Positions 24,235-35,462 of a DNA stretch of 64,000 nucleotides are shown in pieces; position 1 is the stretch's first letter; the number at the start of each line of letters is the position of its first letter. The DNA comes from Piliocolobus tephrosceles (taxonomy: Eukaryota > Chordata > Mammalia > Primates > Cercopithecidae). The position numbers were made by a program, and so were the translations under genes. Below the pieces are notes generated by a model. The model had not been told where the DNA came from. It worked only from the letters and a program-made list of their open reading frames with translations, and ran no database searches. The DNA lies in assembly GCF_002776525.5 (NCBI RefSeq), contig NC_045438.1:151597777-151661776 (forward strand), written 5' to 3'.

Positions 24235-25110
24235 CATCCATTTGCTAATTCAGTAAACAATTTTTTGCTGACTGTCCTGGGTATCAAATACTCTGCTAAG
24301 AGAAGGGATACAACATGAACTAAACAGGCAAGATCACTGTCTGCTCAGAACTGACTCTGGTGGAGGGAACCAACCTAACAATAGTGTACATCAGTAAACA
24401 AGGTGATGGCAGGTGTGTAATAAGTGCTGTAAAGACAATAAATGGAGAATGTTGTGTGGATTACTGGGATGTATGAGGGAATTCACACAACGCACAAATG
24501 TCTCCTTGCCCTTTTCCTCGGCACATAGCTGGACTACATTTCCCAGCCTCTTTTTGCATCTTTGTCCCAATGGAATGTTGGCAGATGTGACATACACCAT
24601 TTGTAGATCAAACTTTTATAGACATGGGCATGTCTCCCCCATTTTACCAGTGAGATGTCGGCAACAAGAAAGCCCAAGGAGAAGGCAGGACCACAGGAGG
24701 GGGCCTTGAATCCTTGCATCAAGAGAGTCACTTGCCAATCAGGAGCACCCACCATGGCTATTCCATGAGTGACAAATGAACTTCATTGTCCTTAAGGCAT
24801 TGTGCACCATAGCCTAACCTACCCTAATGAACATAGGGTGCTTTTGCTAGGGTGGTTGGCAAAGGCCTCTCCCAGGAGACAGCACTGGATGCAAATAAAG
24901 AATGAGAGGGAGGCAGTCAAGCCATGAGCAGGAGTACTCCTGGCAGAGGGGACAGCAGCAGTAAAGGCTCTGCACCAGGAAAGGATGTGGCATGTGAGAA
25001 GAACAAAATAAGCAGTCTGTGCAGCCACAGCATAGTGGAAAGTGGGATTAGGTAAGGCTGAAGAATCAGACAGGGGCCAGATCATTCCCAGCCACCATCT
25101 CAAGCTTTTA
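24235..25110 (-). mobile_element. L2, split into two segments
   Basis: Segment one (about 24235-24449) has 'taattcagtaaacaatttt' and 'ggtgtgtaataagtgctgta'. Segment two (about 24832-25110) has 'caaaggcctctcccaggaga', 'gcaggagtactcctggcaga' and 'acaggggccagatcattcc'. In this order they read as one minus-strand L2 interrupted by the insertion at 24450-24825. Old and diverged. Confidence 0.6.
24450..24825 (+). mobile_element. Ancient MaLR LTR (MLT1J-like?) inside L2
   Basis: Contains 'gctggactacatttcccagc' followed by 'caatggaatgttggcagat' and later 'caatcaggagcacccaccat', a layout I associate with old MLT1-type LTRs. It sits at the break in the L2 copy. The name and ends are tentative. Confidence 0.4.
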
Positions 25111-25219
25111 TGTTCCCCCCGACCCCCCACCCAGTTCAGCCTGGTGACCACTATTAGAGCTCTCATAATAACCCGATGTTACTTCTATTATTACCTTTTC
25201 ATCTTTTTATAATTACCTT

Positions 25220-25518
25220 TTTAAAATTTTTATTTATGAGATGGAGTCTCACTCTGCCACCCAAGTTGGAGTGCAGTGGCGCAACCTCGGCTCACTGCAA
25301 CCTCCACCTCCCATGTTCAGGCAACTCTCATGCTTCACCCTCCTGAGTAGCTAGGATTACAGACGTGTGCCACCATGCCCAGCTAATTTTTGTATTTTTA
25401 GTAGAGATAGGATTTCACCATGTTGGCCAGGCTGGTCTTGAACTCCTGACCTCAGGTGATCCACCTGCCTTGGCCTCCCAAAGTGCCGGGACTACAGGTG
25501 CGAGCCACTGCGCCTGGC
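25220..25518 (-). mobile_element. AluS
   Basis: Complete reverse Alu ('gagatggagtctcactctgc' to 'gagccactgcgcctggc') flanked by 'tataattacct' and 'tataatcacct', a target duplication with one change. Confidence 0.92.
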
Positions 25519-25544
25519 TATAATCACCTATTTATGGATGATGA

Positions 25545-25660
25545 GCTTTCTGAAAAACCAAGCCATTCATCTTTGAATCTCTAGCATGCATGTCAACATA
25601 TACAAGTGGTTAATAAATGTTTCTGGTATAAATGGATGAAATGAATGGCGGCGTTGCAGG
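25545..25660 (+). mobile_element. L2 3' end fragment
   Basis: 'catctttgaatctctagcat' and 'tggttaataaatgtttctg' followed by 'gatgaaatgaatg' match the extreme 3' end of L2 in forward orientation. Heavily diverged. Confidence 0.5.
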
Positions 25661-27524
25661 CCCCCATGTGACAATGGCTGGCTCTAACATGATGATAGTT
25701 GTGATAGGGAGCCAAGAAGGATGCTAAGAGACAACTCGAGTCTCCACAAACACTGCGATGTTGATTTTTTCCAGCGTGATTTGACCTCCTTTCAGGAAGT
25801 CCTTCCCTCCTCCCATCCACCCCTCCTTCAGATCCCTTCTAAGGATGACCCATTTCTAACTAAGATTTCTTCCCGATAACAGGTTGTTGAGAGCCTTCAT
25901 TAAAGAGGAAGGTTTCCCCTTCAATGAAAATGACTGGAAACTGTGAAAAGACACAGTTTGAAGCTGAAGGCCCCCTGCCAATACAATGACCCAGTTAGGA
26001 ACCAAAACAAAGAACAGATAAGTCAGGGGAATAAAAGTCTCCCCTTCACTACCCCAACCCCATCTTCAACTCACTGCAGTGGTTTCTAGGAAGTTTTAAA
26101 CTTGAGGAGCTAAGTTCATTCCCCAGAATTGGAAAATGCCATCCCCTACCTCCAAAGTTTTTCCCAGAGAAGTGAAGATGTAATTTTCTTTACGTGAATG
26201 ATGTGAGTTTTTATTCTCAGCTCTGAGAGGCAGCCTTCCCTCCCTTATCTCATGTCCGTCTCCCCCATTCATCCTGGAAAAGACACCAAGCCTCCTGGTC
26301 CCCAAAATTAAAACAACTCAGCAATGACTCACCACCTGTTAATTTTGGGGTAAGGTGGATGCTGGATGATACAACAGAGTGCTGGTAGAGTAGGGAAAAA
26401 GGGAATTATCTTCTTAAGGAAGCAGTGTTTACATATTTCTTTTGAATTATTCCCTAGTGGTAAAGGAGAGTGACGGAATACCTGTTAAGGTCTGAGGTCA
26501 GAGCTTGAAGCAGGCAGAGGCAGGCATAACATTTTTAGAAGTTTCTTGTTTTATCTTCAAAACTGTTGCAGATTTTTTTATCACACACACACACACAAAC
26601 ACACACACACTCTCTCTCTCCATGTTTGCATTAAAATAAAAAATAATTCTCTCTACCAAATCTTTGAATAAAATTGACAAGACAAGCACCATCAAGTTTA
26701 TTCCATGGTTTCAGGTACTAATATCTCCCAAAGACCATCATTAGCCCCCAAGAGCATGAGTACTCCTAGGCTCTCAAGCTTTAGACGCTTGTTCCCAGGG
26801 CATCCATTCCTGCAGATTCCAGATAGTCACGTGTAGGGGTTGAGGTTATCTACCACGAGTTTGGATGAGACAGTATGGGAGCAGATTTCCAATCACCCAT
26901 CTTTCAACCCAGTCTTCACTGAACATTTTTAGAAGGCTGTCGGGAAAGACATGGAGATAGAAGAGGACAGAATTTAACATTATGCCACTGTTTATGGCCA
27001 TTGGCGGTTAAGCAACAATTCATAAAGGTGTTGTGGTTTATTTCCTTATGATCAATGAGTAGGTGAGAGATGAAGGCAGCACATCTGAAAAGGTTGACAG
27101 AGGTTGTTCACAGTGGCTCTTGGCTCTCTTTGCTCCAGTTTCTTGCGGATCTCATTCATTTCCTTTGTCCTACTCCCATATTTATTTTCCCCTTCTTGCC
27201 TTCAGCACTGCAGATTGGGAGATGACTAGTTGCTCTTACCTCTCTTGACATTTCTGGCTGTGACAGACCACAAGATAATTTTGGCTTTGGATATATTTTT
27301 TTCCAGCTAAAACATGATTTTGTCTTTCTGTTGCTCTAGCAAATTGCCATTTTCATTGCAAAAAAACATTATTCAATCAATATTTTTGCTGTATTGCCAA
27401 CCCATTAAGGAAACAAAATCCTTATGGCATAGTAGTAGGACTGTGTACCATCAAAATAATTTGAGGTAGGGAAAATGGGGTTGAAAACCTTTTTTCCGCT
27501 GTCTTGGCCCTATAGAGGCATTCT
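25661..27524. other. Unique DNA with one CA microsatellite
   Basis: About 1.9 kb without assignable interspersed repeats or coding signal. The only structured element is the CA/TC tract at 26582. Confidence 0.4.
26582..26621. repeat. (CA)n interrupted, then (TC)5
   Basis: CA units broken by 'caaac' at about 26596-26600, followed by a TC run. Imperfect microsatellite. Confidence 0.95.
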
Positions 27525-27600
27525 TCTTCTTACCCTTCTCCTCCTCCACCCCCTCCTCCTCCCCCTCCTCCTCCTCCTCCTCCTTCTTCTTTTCCTTCTT
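27525..27600. repeat. (CTC/TCC)n polypyrimidine tract
   Basis: Nearly pure pyrimidine stretch of CTC, CTT and CCC units leading straight into an antisense Alu. It probably grew from the Alu's A-tail. It is a candidate for triplex (H-DNA) formation. Confidence 0.9.
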
Positions 27601-27876
27601 TTTAAGAGATAGAGTCTTGCCCAGGCTGGAGTGCAGTGGCACAATCATGGCTCACTGCAGTGTCAGCCTCCCTGACTCAAGTGATCCTCCCACCTCAGCC
27701 TCCTGGAGCTGGGACTACAGGCTTGAGCCACCACGCCCAGCTACTTTTTGTATTTCTTGTAGAGACGAGGTTTCACCATATTGCCCAGACTGGGCTCAAA
27801 CTTCCTGGACTCAAGCGATCTGCCTGCCTCTACCTCCCAAAGTGCTGGGATTACAGGTGTGAGCCACGGCTCCCAG
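27601..27876 (-). mobile_element. AluJ
   Basis: Reverse Alu with J-type features ('ctgactcaagtgatcctccc', 'cctggactcaagcgatctgc') and an internal shortening near its 3' end ('gagtcttgcccaggctggag'). Confidence 0.88.
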
Positions 27877-28262
27877 AGCATCATTCATTTTTGATGAAAG
27901 AAAGAGGAGGAGAAAGAGGAAAAGGATTAAAAGAGCAAAGAAGAGGAAGCACATTAAGAAAAAAGAAATGGAAAGAGCTGCAGTCAGGACACATAGGCAT
28001 TGGGAGGAAATATTATTCTAATTGGTTGACGTCCATGCTCTACTGATAATTAAATAAGTAATAGATAATAGGGTGAGAACAGTTTTCCTCCATATGGAAA
28101 GAGTGAAACCACCTCTCGATCCTCTGAAGGCTTTTCTCATTCCCTCTTAATCTCTTTTCCTAACGTAAAGTCAGGAGTCTCACATATGAATAGTATGGAT
28201 AATTCCTGCCCACTGTTTGGGCTTTTGCATCTAATTAAGTGCCCACATTCAAATTTTTTTCA
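27877..28262. other. Unique DNA, nothing recognised
   Basis: About 385 bp, purine-rich at the left ('gaaagaggaggagaaagagg'), otherwise featureless. Confidence 0.45.
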
Positions 28263-28546
28263 TTTTTTTTTTGGAGATGGAGTCTTGCTCTGTCACCCAG
28301 GCTGGAGTGCAGTGGCAGATCTCGGATCACTGCAACCTCTGCCTCCTGGGTTCAAGCGATTCTCCTGCCTCAGCCTCCAAAGTAGCTACAAGCACCCGCC
28401 ACCACGCCGGGCTAATTTTTTGTATTTTTGGTAGAGACGGGGTTTCACCATGTTAGCCAGGATGGTCTCGATCTCCTGACCTTGTGATCTGCCTGCCTGG
28501 CGTCCCAAAATGCTGGGATTACAGACATGAGCCACTGCTCCTGGTC
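28263..28546 (-). mobile_element. Alu, Y/S intermediate
   Basis: Reverse Alu ('ggagatggagtcttgctctg' to 'gagccactgctcctggtcc') with 'gatggtctcgatctcctgac'. A small deletion in the middle ('agtagctacaagcacccgcc') removes part of the left-arm box region. Confidence 0.9.
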
Positions 28547-29558
28547 CTCACAATATTTTTAATCTACTAGAAAGATGCCTTCCCACTGATAAATTTAGTA
28601 TTTTCTTTTTTCTTTTGATTTAATTTTCCTTCCTGTATTTTTACCTTAAGGTCTGCCAATGTGTCAACTCTCAATCCCATGCGTAAGGACTTTTCTTTCC
28701 TGGAAAACACTATGGGCTTCCTCTATGCCCCATGTAGTCACAAGTGCTGAGGATAATGTTCTTTTCTGTCATTAAATAACAGCAAAAGTGCTTTTTATTT
28801 CTCAATAAGATCAATTTTATCCTGAGATCCACTACTCAACAACTCTCTATTTTGTTCCCACTTTAAATGTGGAAGGACAGAAGTTCCTACAGGTTGTAGA
28901 CGTCTGGTGAGCTAAATAACATAATTATCTGTCCAGTATCAAGTTGCCAAAGTGCTTGACCAAATCTCAGTGTTCCAAGAAAGCCTGCTTTATTTTTAAA
29001 CAATTTGCCTTGAAACTCCTTCACAATAGTATTCATTTCTGATTTATCTTTATGTCTTTGTAGCAGAAAGTGAAGATTCTAACACACTGTAGTTATGTAA
29101 TGTATTTCTGATGAATGCAAGAGTAAAAATCAGCACAAGAAAACGTCAGCTTTGTCATATTGTCACAAAATAATAGCTAATGTTATTTCCGATTGAATTA
29201 AAGGGATTGAGAAAAAGGAGTGCTCTACACTTGCCACCTCAAAGGTTGAGGATGTGCCTCAAAACATTCTGTAGGAACCTGTAGGCTCTCTTAGAAACCT
29301 ATTATGGCTTTGTCTTTAATGAATCTAGCTAAATCTTTAACAATCATATTTTATCCTGTATCTTTCCTTTGTGAAAGAAGCTGTTGCCATCATTTTAGTA
29401 TTTCCCATGCAATTGTAACCTAAGTCAAGGTGGCTTACCAGTAAACTGGAGTTATGTATCTCTCTTGGGAACTATAGCTGTTCCTGGGAACTGATCTATA
29501 CACATGCCCATGTCCCCTTTGAGAGAAAGACTCTATGAAGACTTTGAAAAGAGTTCTT
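28547..29558. other. Unique DNA, nothing recognised
   Basis: About 1.0 kb of AT-rich sequence without recognisable repeats, RNA genes or credible frames. Confidence 0.45.
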
Positions 29559-29843
29559 GGCCAGTTGCAGTGGCTCATGCCTGTAATTCCACACTTTGGG
29601 AGGTGGAGGCATGAGGATTACTTGAGGCCAGGAGTCCAAGACTTCCTTGGACAACATAGCAAGACCATATCTCTACAAAAAACCAATTTTTAAAAAATAA
29701 CTGGGCATGGTGGCTGGCACATATAGTCCCAGCTTCCTGGGAGGCTGAGGTGGGAGGATCACTTGAGCCCAGGAGTTTGAGGCTGCAGTGAGCTATAATC
29801 ACATCACTGCACTCCAAACAGAGTGAAGCCCTGTCTAAGAAAA
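29559..29843 (+). mobile_element. AluJ, first of a head-to-tail Alu pair
   Basis: Diverged forward Alu ('ggccagttgcagtggctcat', 'aggctgcagtgagctataat'). Its A-tail is reduced to 'aagaaaa' because the next Alu begins there. The outer repeats 'gaaaagagttctt' (left) and 'gaaaagagttatt' (right of the second Alu) enclose both elements. Confidence 0.88.
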
Positions 29844-30154
29844 GCCAGGTATGGTGGCTCACGCCTGTAATCCCATCACTTTGGGAGGCTGAGGCGGGTG
29901 GATCACCTGAGGTCAGGAGTTCAAGACCAGCCTGACCAACATAGCGAAACCCTGTCTCTACTAAAAATACAAAAATTAGCCGAGTGTGGTGGTGGGCACC
30001 TGTAATCCCAGCTACTAGGGAGGCTGAGGCAGGAGAATCGCTTGAACGTAGGAGGAGGAGGTTGCAGTGAGCCGAGATCACACCACTGCACTCCAGCCTG
30101 GGCGACAAGAGTTAAACTTCTTCTCAAAAACAAACAAACAAACAAAACAAAGAA
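29844..30154 (+). mobile_element. AluS, second of the pair
   Basis: Forward Alu ('gccaggtatggtggctcacg' to 'cgacaagagttaaacttctt') with an (AAAC)n tail. It starts directly in the A-tail of the preceding AluJ, a common target for Alu insertion. Confidence 0.92.
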
Positions 30155-30355
30155 AGAAAAGAGTTATTTAATACACTAGGATAAGAAGGAAAAAAAGAAA
30201 AGAGCAGAGGATGAAGAAAGCAATGGAAAACTACAAGATGATACCCAGGTTCACTTTTCAAATGCAGCTTTCAGGAAGCTTTAATGGGTTCTCCAGAAGA
30301 TCTATGTCTTAAAAGAGGTGGGTGACATGAGCTTAGCTTAAAGAGTGCTCACTGG

Positions 30356-30649
30356 GGCCTGGGAGCGGTGACTCATGCCTGTAATCTCGGCACTTTGGGA
30401 GGCCGAGGCCAGCGGATCATGAGGTCAGGAGATCGAGACCATCCTGGCTAACATCTCTACTAAAAATACAAAAAATTAGCCAGGCGTGGTGGCAGGCAGC
30501 TGTGGTCCTAGCTACTCAGGAGGCTGAGGCAGGAGAATGGCGTGAACTCGGAAGGTGGAGCTTGCAGTGAGCCAAGATCACGTCACTGCACTCCAGCCTG
30601 GGCGACAGAGTGAGACTCCATCTCAAAAAAAAAAAAAAAAAAAAAAAAA
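30356..30649 (+). mobile_element. AluY
   Basis: Forward AluY with a small internal deletion ('ggctaacatctctactaaaa' lacks the gtgaaaccccg segment) and an A27 tail. The target duplications 'aagagtgctcactgggg' and 'aagaatgttcactgggg' (17 bp, two changes) flank it. Confidence 0.93.
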
Positions 30650-30794
30650 AAGAATGTTCACTGGGGACATTGCTGTGAGCAAGGTGGTGGTCAGTGACAC
30701 AGATGCCTCAGTATTACAAGGCCCCACATCAGCACTCTACAATGTCAGCAATTTCCAGCTGACCAGGCGGTGAGGGATCTGTGAAGGAAGAAGT

Positions 30795-30990
30795 AAAGAA
30801 GCATTTCTTAATCATTGTCTTAATGCCAGGCACTTTCTGGATATTTTGCATATGCTGTCAGGTTAGTGCTCACAACAGTGTGAGGCATTATCCCCAATTT
30901 ACAGGTGTGAAAACTGAGGCTCAGCGTGCAGATAACTTGCCCAAGGCCACATAATGTGCAACACATTCAAACTAAAATCTGTTGAATCCC
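30795..30990 (-). mobile_element. MIR
   Basis: 'ttatccccaatttacaggtg' followed by 'aaaactgaggctcagcg' and 'gcccaaggccacataatgtg' is the reverse complement of the MIR core. Confidence 0.8.
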
Positions 30991-32164
30991 CAAGTTCGTG
31001 TTTTTTCCTATCACATTTGGCTTTGTCCCACAGCAACCTTTGATGCAGAGAAAAAATTGTAAGGAACTCAAGAGAAAAATCACAAGGGGCTCTCCAACTG
31101 GAAGCTGGCCCTGCATAGCACCCTGGTAAGAACCATCACTCATAGAAGTCACAAGCTGTGGAAAGTCCTTCGTGTTGGTCACTGCTGTGGGCAAAGATGG
31201 GGAGCACCCACAGACCCTGAGAGCCCCTCTAGAAACAGGTTAAGGATGCTTTGCTGCTCAGAGATCTCCCCACACTCTGAAGCCTTTAAAAATGTGGGCA
31301 GGAAGGTCAGTAACCACGGTCTTCTTGCTATCAAAGCAGAAGCAGAGGTCAAGAATTTCGCCTCAGGAAACCCATAAGCAAAGAGACAGAAGCTGTAATT
31401 TTAAGTTGGGGTAAATTACGAAACCCTCACAAAAGTACTCCACCCCTCAAATTCTCAAATAGAGGAAAATGCAAAAACTCTTTGCTGTTTCTCCTAAACT
31501 TCCTGTTTTGAGCTTCAAGAATGGTCCTTAGGGAAAGAAAGATAAACAATGGTCCATGTTTACTTTCTCCACATAAGCCATATTTCTCCCTGACTTCATC
31601 TGTTCAGACCAAAAATTCCTGATCATTTTAGTCAAGTCTCATAGAGAAGCACGAAGACCACCCTTCTTGCTTAGTCCCCATTTCTTTAACCTATTAGTTA
31701 GTTCAGTTGCACTGGACGTGGTAGAATTATTGAAGATGTTAAGCTCCATGGCATCAGGAACCATGTCTCCATGTTCTATTCCTAATGCCTATATTCATGC
31801 CTGACACATAAGTTCTTTCTCCAGGACTGTTGAATTTGATTGAGTTGTTTATTGAAATTATAGAGCTGAAGAAAATTACAGAGCTGTACGGATGATATAA
31901 CTCAGTCCTCAAGAAAGCAAGGTGGACTTTCCATGGATAGGCAAGTTGTGAGTGGCAGAACCAGGGCCAGAAGCCAAGTCTGGTCTATTGCTTTATGCCA
32001 CAGAGCCTAAAGATTGAAGCGGGCTCAATATTATTCAACTCAGTCTCTCTTTATAACTTGGTTCTAGCTTTTAGAATTGTCTGTGATCAGATCTGACTTG
32101 TAGACTAGCTTGCTAATGATGCAATGGCCCCTAAGTGTTAAACTTGGCAATAGTTAAGGTGTTA
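30991..32164. other. Mostly unique DNA with faint L2/MIR relics
   Basis: At about 31735-31850 'catggcatcaggaaccatgt' and 'gactgttgaatttgattgag' resemble a forward L2 3' end. At about 31915-31990 'aagttgtgagtggcagaacc' resembles a reverse MIR. The rest is unassigned. Confidence 0.4.
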
Positions 32165-32720
32165 TATCAGTTAAGATGCTTTTGGAGGCAAGTGAGAGAA
32201 AATCCAAATCGACTGATTTAGGCAATAAAGAATTGTATTGCCTTGCATGAATAAAGGTCTAGAGGTAGGTCAGGTATTACATATGACTTCTCCTTGTGAT
32301 CCCATGGGCCTGCCTTCTTCCTTGTTCTTATTTTCAAGTTGCCAGAGAAATGCCACAATATTATAAGGTCTCACATCAGCACTCTAAAAAGTCCAGATTA
32401 AAGGAAGAGCATCTCTCCTTGTGCCTCTCTGTTGACGGCAAGGAAACATACCTGAAACCCTTAAAAAAATTCCCTTGTATCTTGTTGGCTGAATTGCATC
32501 GTGAAACTATTCCTGACAAATGGCCCTGTCCAAGTGAATTCTATGCATTGATTGACTTAAGTCTGGGTTCCTGTGTCAGTCACTGGTCAGCAGCATGGGG
32601 TTACCATGATCAGCTTAGACCAATTAGGGTTCTTCCCTGGAGGTGGAGATCAACATGTTGAACAATGGCAAAGGGATGGTGTGAATGTTGACGGGACAAT
32701 CTCAGAAGCCACTACAGTTA
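32165..32720 (-). mobile_element. Old interspersed repeat, family not assigned
   Basis: 'caagtgagagaaaatccaaa' followed by 'gactgatttaggcaataaag', and later 'tagaccaattagggttcttc', resembles a common ancient primate repeat whose name I cannot recall with certainty. The 121-residue open frame at 32296-32661 lies inside it and is not taken as a gene. Confidence 0.35.
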
Positions 32721-33655
32721 CATAAGAAGAATATTTGCTTTATTAGCAAATGGATCATTTAGGAAAATCCATCTATGAGGAGAGGCTTCATTATACCTGA
32801 GGAAACCTAGATTATGAACAGTGTCCTTTGCCTGATTCCACACCTCTAAATTCCTCTTCTTCCCGCAGCCCTACTTCCCATCATGACCACCCCCAATCCC
32901 AGACTCTGCCCTGTCTTCACTTCCCAAGAACAGTCCTTGCTTGTGTGGCAAGACTTAAGTCTTCTGGTAAACACCTGGTGTTTAGCATCATACGACCTTT
33001 ACTTCCATTCTCATCTTGCATTTGTAGCTGTTTTTATAACTGGTTTCTCCACTGATCCTAGCTCCTAATTTCCTATTGTGGGAAACTTCCTCGTACTATA
33101 CTTGCCCCAGGATTGTAGCTCTTTGCTTCTTCCTTACCCAGGAACAATAGCCATGGCCGTGAACCCCCTCTCGGGGACTGCAAGCCTATTTCTGTCTGAT
33201 GCCCTTCTTCCATGTTAGCTGCTTGTCTGCTCTGACCTGTTTGCCTGCATCTCTTGCTCTGAATTCTTCACACTGCACTCGTCACTCATTAGGATGCTTT
33301 GCCATCCTGGACTTCCTGCCCCAATCACTCGCCCTGATGGTGAGTCACAATCTCCACACTTTCCAGCCCTCCTCCCTGCCCTCCCTTGGAGACCCAAGGC
33401 TAGCTCCTCTCCTATTAAACTCCTACCAATTCTATCATACAGTTTGTAAAGTGTCATGCCCCATTCCTAACAGGATCATCTATTCATTAGTAGATTATTC
33501 TGAAGACATCTCCTAATCAGAAAGAGTAAAATCGTCTTCCTAGTCAGGACAAGGTTTCTGTAGAATCACAAAGCTCAGAGAGACCTTACAAAATGGCTTA
33601 GTTCAAGTTTCTAAACTTACATAATACTTGATTTTACCATTCTATATTTTTTGGT
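32721..33655. other. Unique DNA, nothing recognised
   Basis: Pyrimidine-rich, about 0.9 kb. Several overlapping open frames of 60-105 residues on both strands have no recognisable domain. Confidence 0.4.
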
Positions 33656-33659
33656 ATCT

Positions 33660-33790
33660 GTCCTCTCTCCTTATAGTCCTTGACTACGCATTCCAAGAGA
33701 GCAAGGGCTTTTTCATATATATTCTCTATCTGGAATGGTGTCTTGAACATACATCTAAATGTTGGTGGACTGAATGAACTAGATAATCAG
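33660..33790 (+). mobile_element. L2 3' end fragment
   Basis: 'ccaagagagcaagggctttt', then 'ctggaatggtgtcttgaaca' and 'aatgttggtggactgaatga' follow the L2 3' end in forward orientation. Confidence 0.5.
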
Positions 33791-33839
33791 ACTCAAGTCC
33801 AAGGTCAATTACTATCTTCAGTTGACCTTGGACTTGAGT
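33791..33839. repeat. Perfect 18-bp inverted repeat with 13-nt loop
   Basis: Left arm 33791-33808 (actcaagtccaaggtcaa) and right arm 33822-33839 (ttgaccttggacttgagt) are exact reverse complements, separated by a 13-nt spacer. The hairpin lies at the junction between an L2 relic and a short MIR-like stretch (about 33845-33890) and belongs to no family I know. Confidence 0.95.
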
Positions 33840-35310
33840 GCTACTCAATGGTAGAGTGGGGACTGGAACTCAGGTTTTCCTATTTCTTGGGTTTTCTGTA
33901 TTACAAAAGAAAATATATAGGGAATAATTGGCTTTGCAATAGTTACACGTATTTTGTTATAATACCTTCTCTCAAAGCATAATAAAGGATTTTGCAGTTG
34001 ACTTCTCTTTTACCATTCACATTCCAGTAGGGGAGAAACTGTTAAAGAAAAAAAGGTATATTTATTTTTGAAGGCTTACTGAGGTAAAGAATAGTGAAGT
34101 CACCTCATCACATGGCTACGTTCGGTTTCACATTTTCATTTGCTTTTTAGACCAATAGTTACATTTCCCGATTCCCATTCTAAGGCAAAGAAAATGCTGC
34201 TAGCTTTGTCAACAACAAATAAAACATGGGTAACTACTTTGCAGGCAGTTCACATGTTCATCTTTCAGCGTCTATTATGAATCTATTATGAATCAAGCTA
34301 TACTTGGCATATCTGTGAAAGAGTGTGTGAAGCTTTCTTGCAGAACAAAAAAACAATAACACCCATATTCATGAATTGTGATATTCTGGGATAACCATAT
34401 GTGACTAGTGTGTCTTCAAAATATTTTATTCTGTTGATACATAAAAGGTTTGAAAATGTTGTTTTCTCGGCCTCTGATGTTCAAGGAGGCTAAAGAGCTG
34501 GCAGCCCTGAATTTTTTTCTTATTCACATGCAAAAGTTATATCTGAAACACCCTTCCAACAGAACATGTTGATCATGTCTTCAAGAGCAAAAATGTGTAC
34601 CCTGCTTTTTAGGGCCACAAAAGGCATTGGACCTTATCAGAAAGTAGCTGCTAAGCTATTATAAACCCACAGGGCCTTACTAGTGCCCAGTGAGTGAACT
34701 TTCTTAATAGTACAATGGGATTGAAGGGGATTATTTTGCCTGTGACCTGGGCCTGGCATATCAACATGAGGACATCTTGTGTCTTAGAAGATGTAGAGCT
34801 GATATTTTATTTATTAATTAATGCCCTATCTAGTTACAGCAAGGATTTAAAGCAACTTATATAGAGACTTGTAGTACAAGAAGAGGAAAAAGAAAACAGG
34901 TAAAATAAGTGAGAAAAATGAAGCCAAAAGAAAATGAGGGCAGTATATAAAGTTTACATGGAACTCAATATGTAAAGGCGTAAGCCAGCGCTGGAATTAC
35001 TCCCCTAAGAAACATGCGTGTATTACTTTTAGAGAACCAAGTGTATACAAATCCAAACTTTTAAGCCAAAGACCATACGAGGCTAATATTTACATTTCAA
35101 AAATATTTTTCAAACAATTTATCACTATATTTTGTAAAATGGTGAGGTTTTTTCCGTTAAAATAGATCCATGTTAGTATAGATAAAACTTTCGATTCTTT
35201 ATGTATGGCCCTTTATTCTGCTGTAGGATAGGCATAAATAATTTCCATTGCATACGATGTGAGTGCACAGCAACCATTGCAGGGTATAGCACCAAGAACT
35301 ATTTTGGAGA
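33840..35310. other. Unique AT-rich DNA
   Basis: About 1.5 kb. A MIR-like scrap lies at about 33845-33890 and an exact 11-bp tandem duplication (tctattatgaa) at 34271-34292. No gene or other repeat is seen. Confidence 0.45.
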
Positions 35311-35462
35311 TATTTAATCAAAAACATGGATCGATGGAGAACAGCTCCTCTCCAATTAGGCCAGAATTCTACACACTTGTTTAACTTATTTAATCAAAAA
35401 CATGGATCGATGGAGAACAGCTCCTCTGCAATTAGGCCAGGATTCTACGCACTTGTTTAACT
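35311..35462. repeat. 76-bp tandem duplication, two copies
   Basis: Copies 35311-35386 and 35387-35462 both begin 'tatttaatcaaaaacatgg' and end 'cttgtttaact'. They differ at only three positions (tcc/tgc, aga/agg, aca/acg). The unit is not a known repeat family. Confidence 0.97.

Noticed and set aside
29575..30108. 177-residue open frame on the minus strand, the longest in the window
   Set aside because: It is the antisense translation of an AluJ plus AluS pair (Alu-type peptide text such as SAHCNLLLLRSSDSPASAS). Not a gene.
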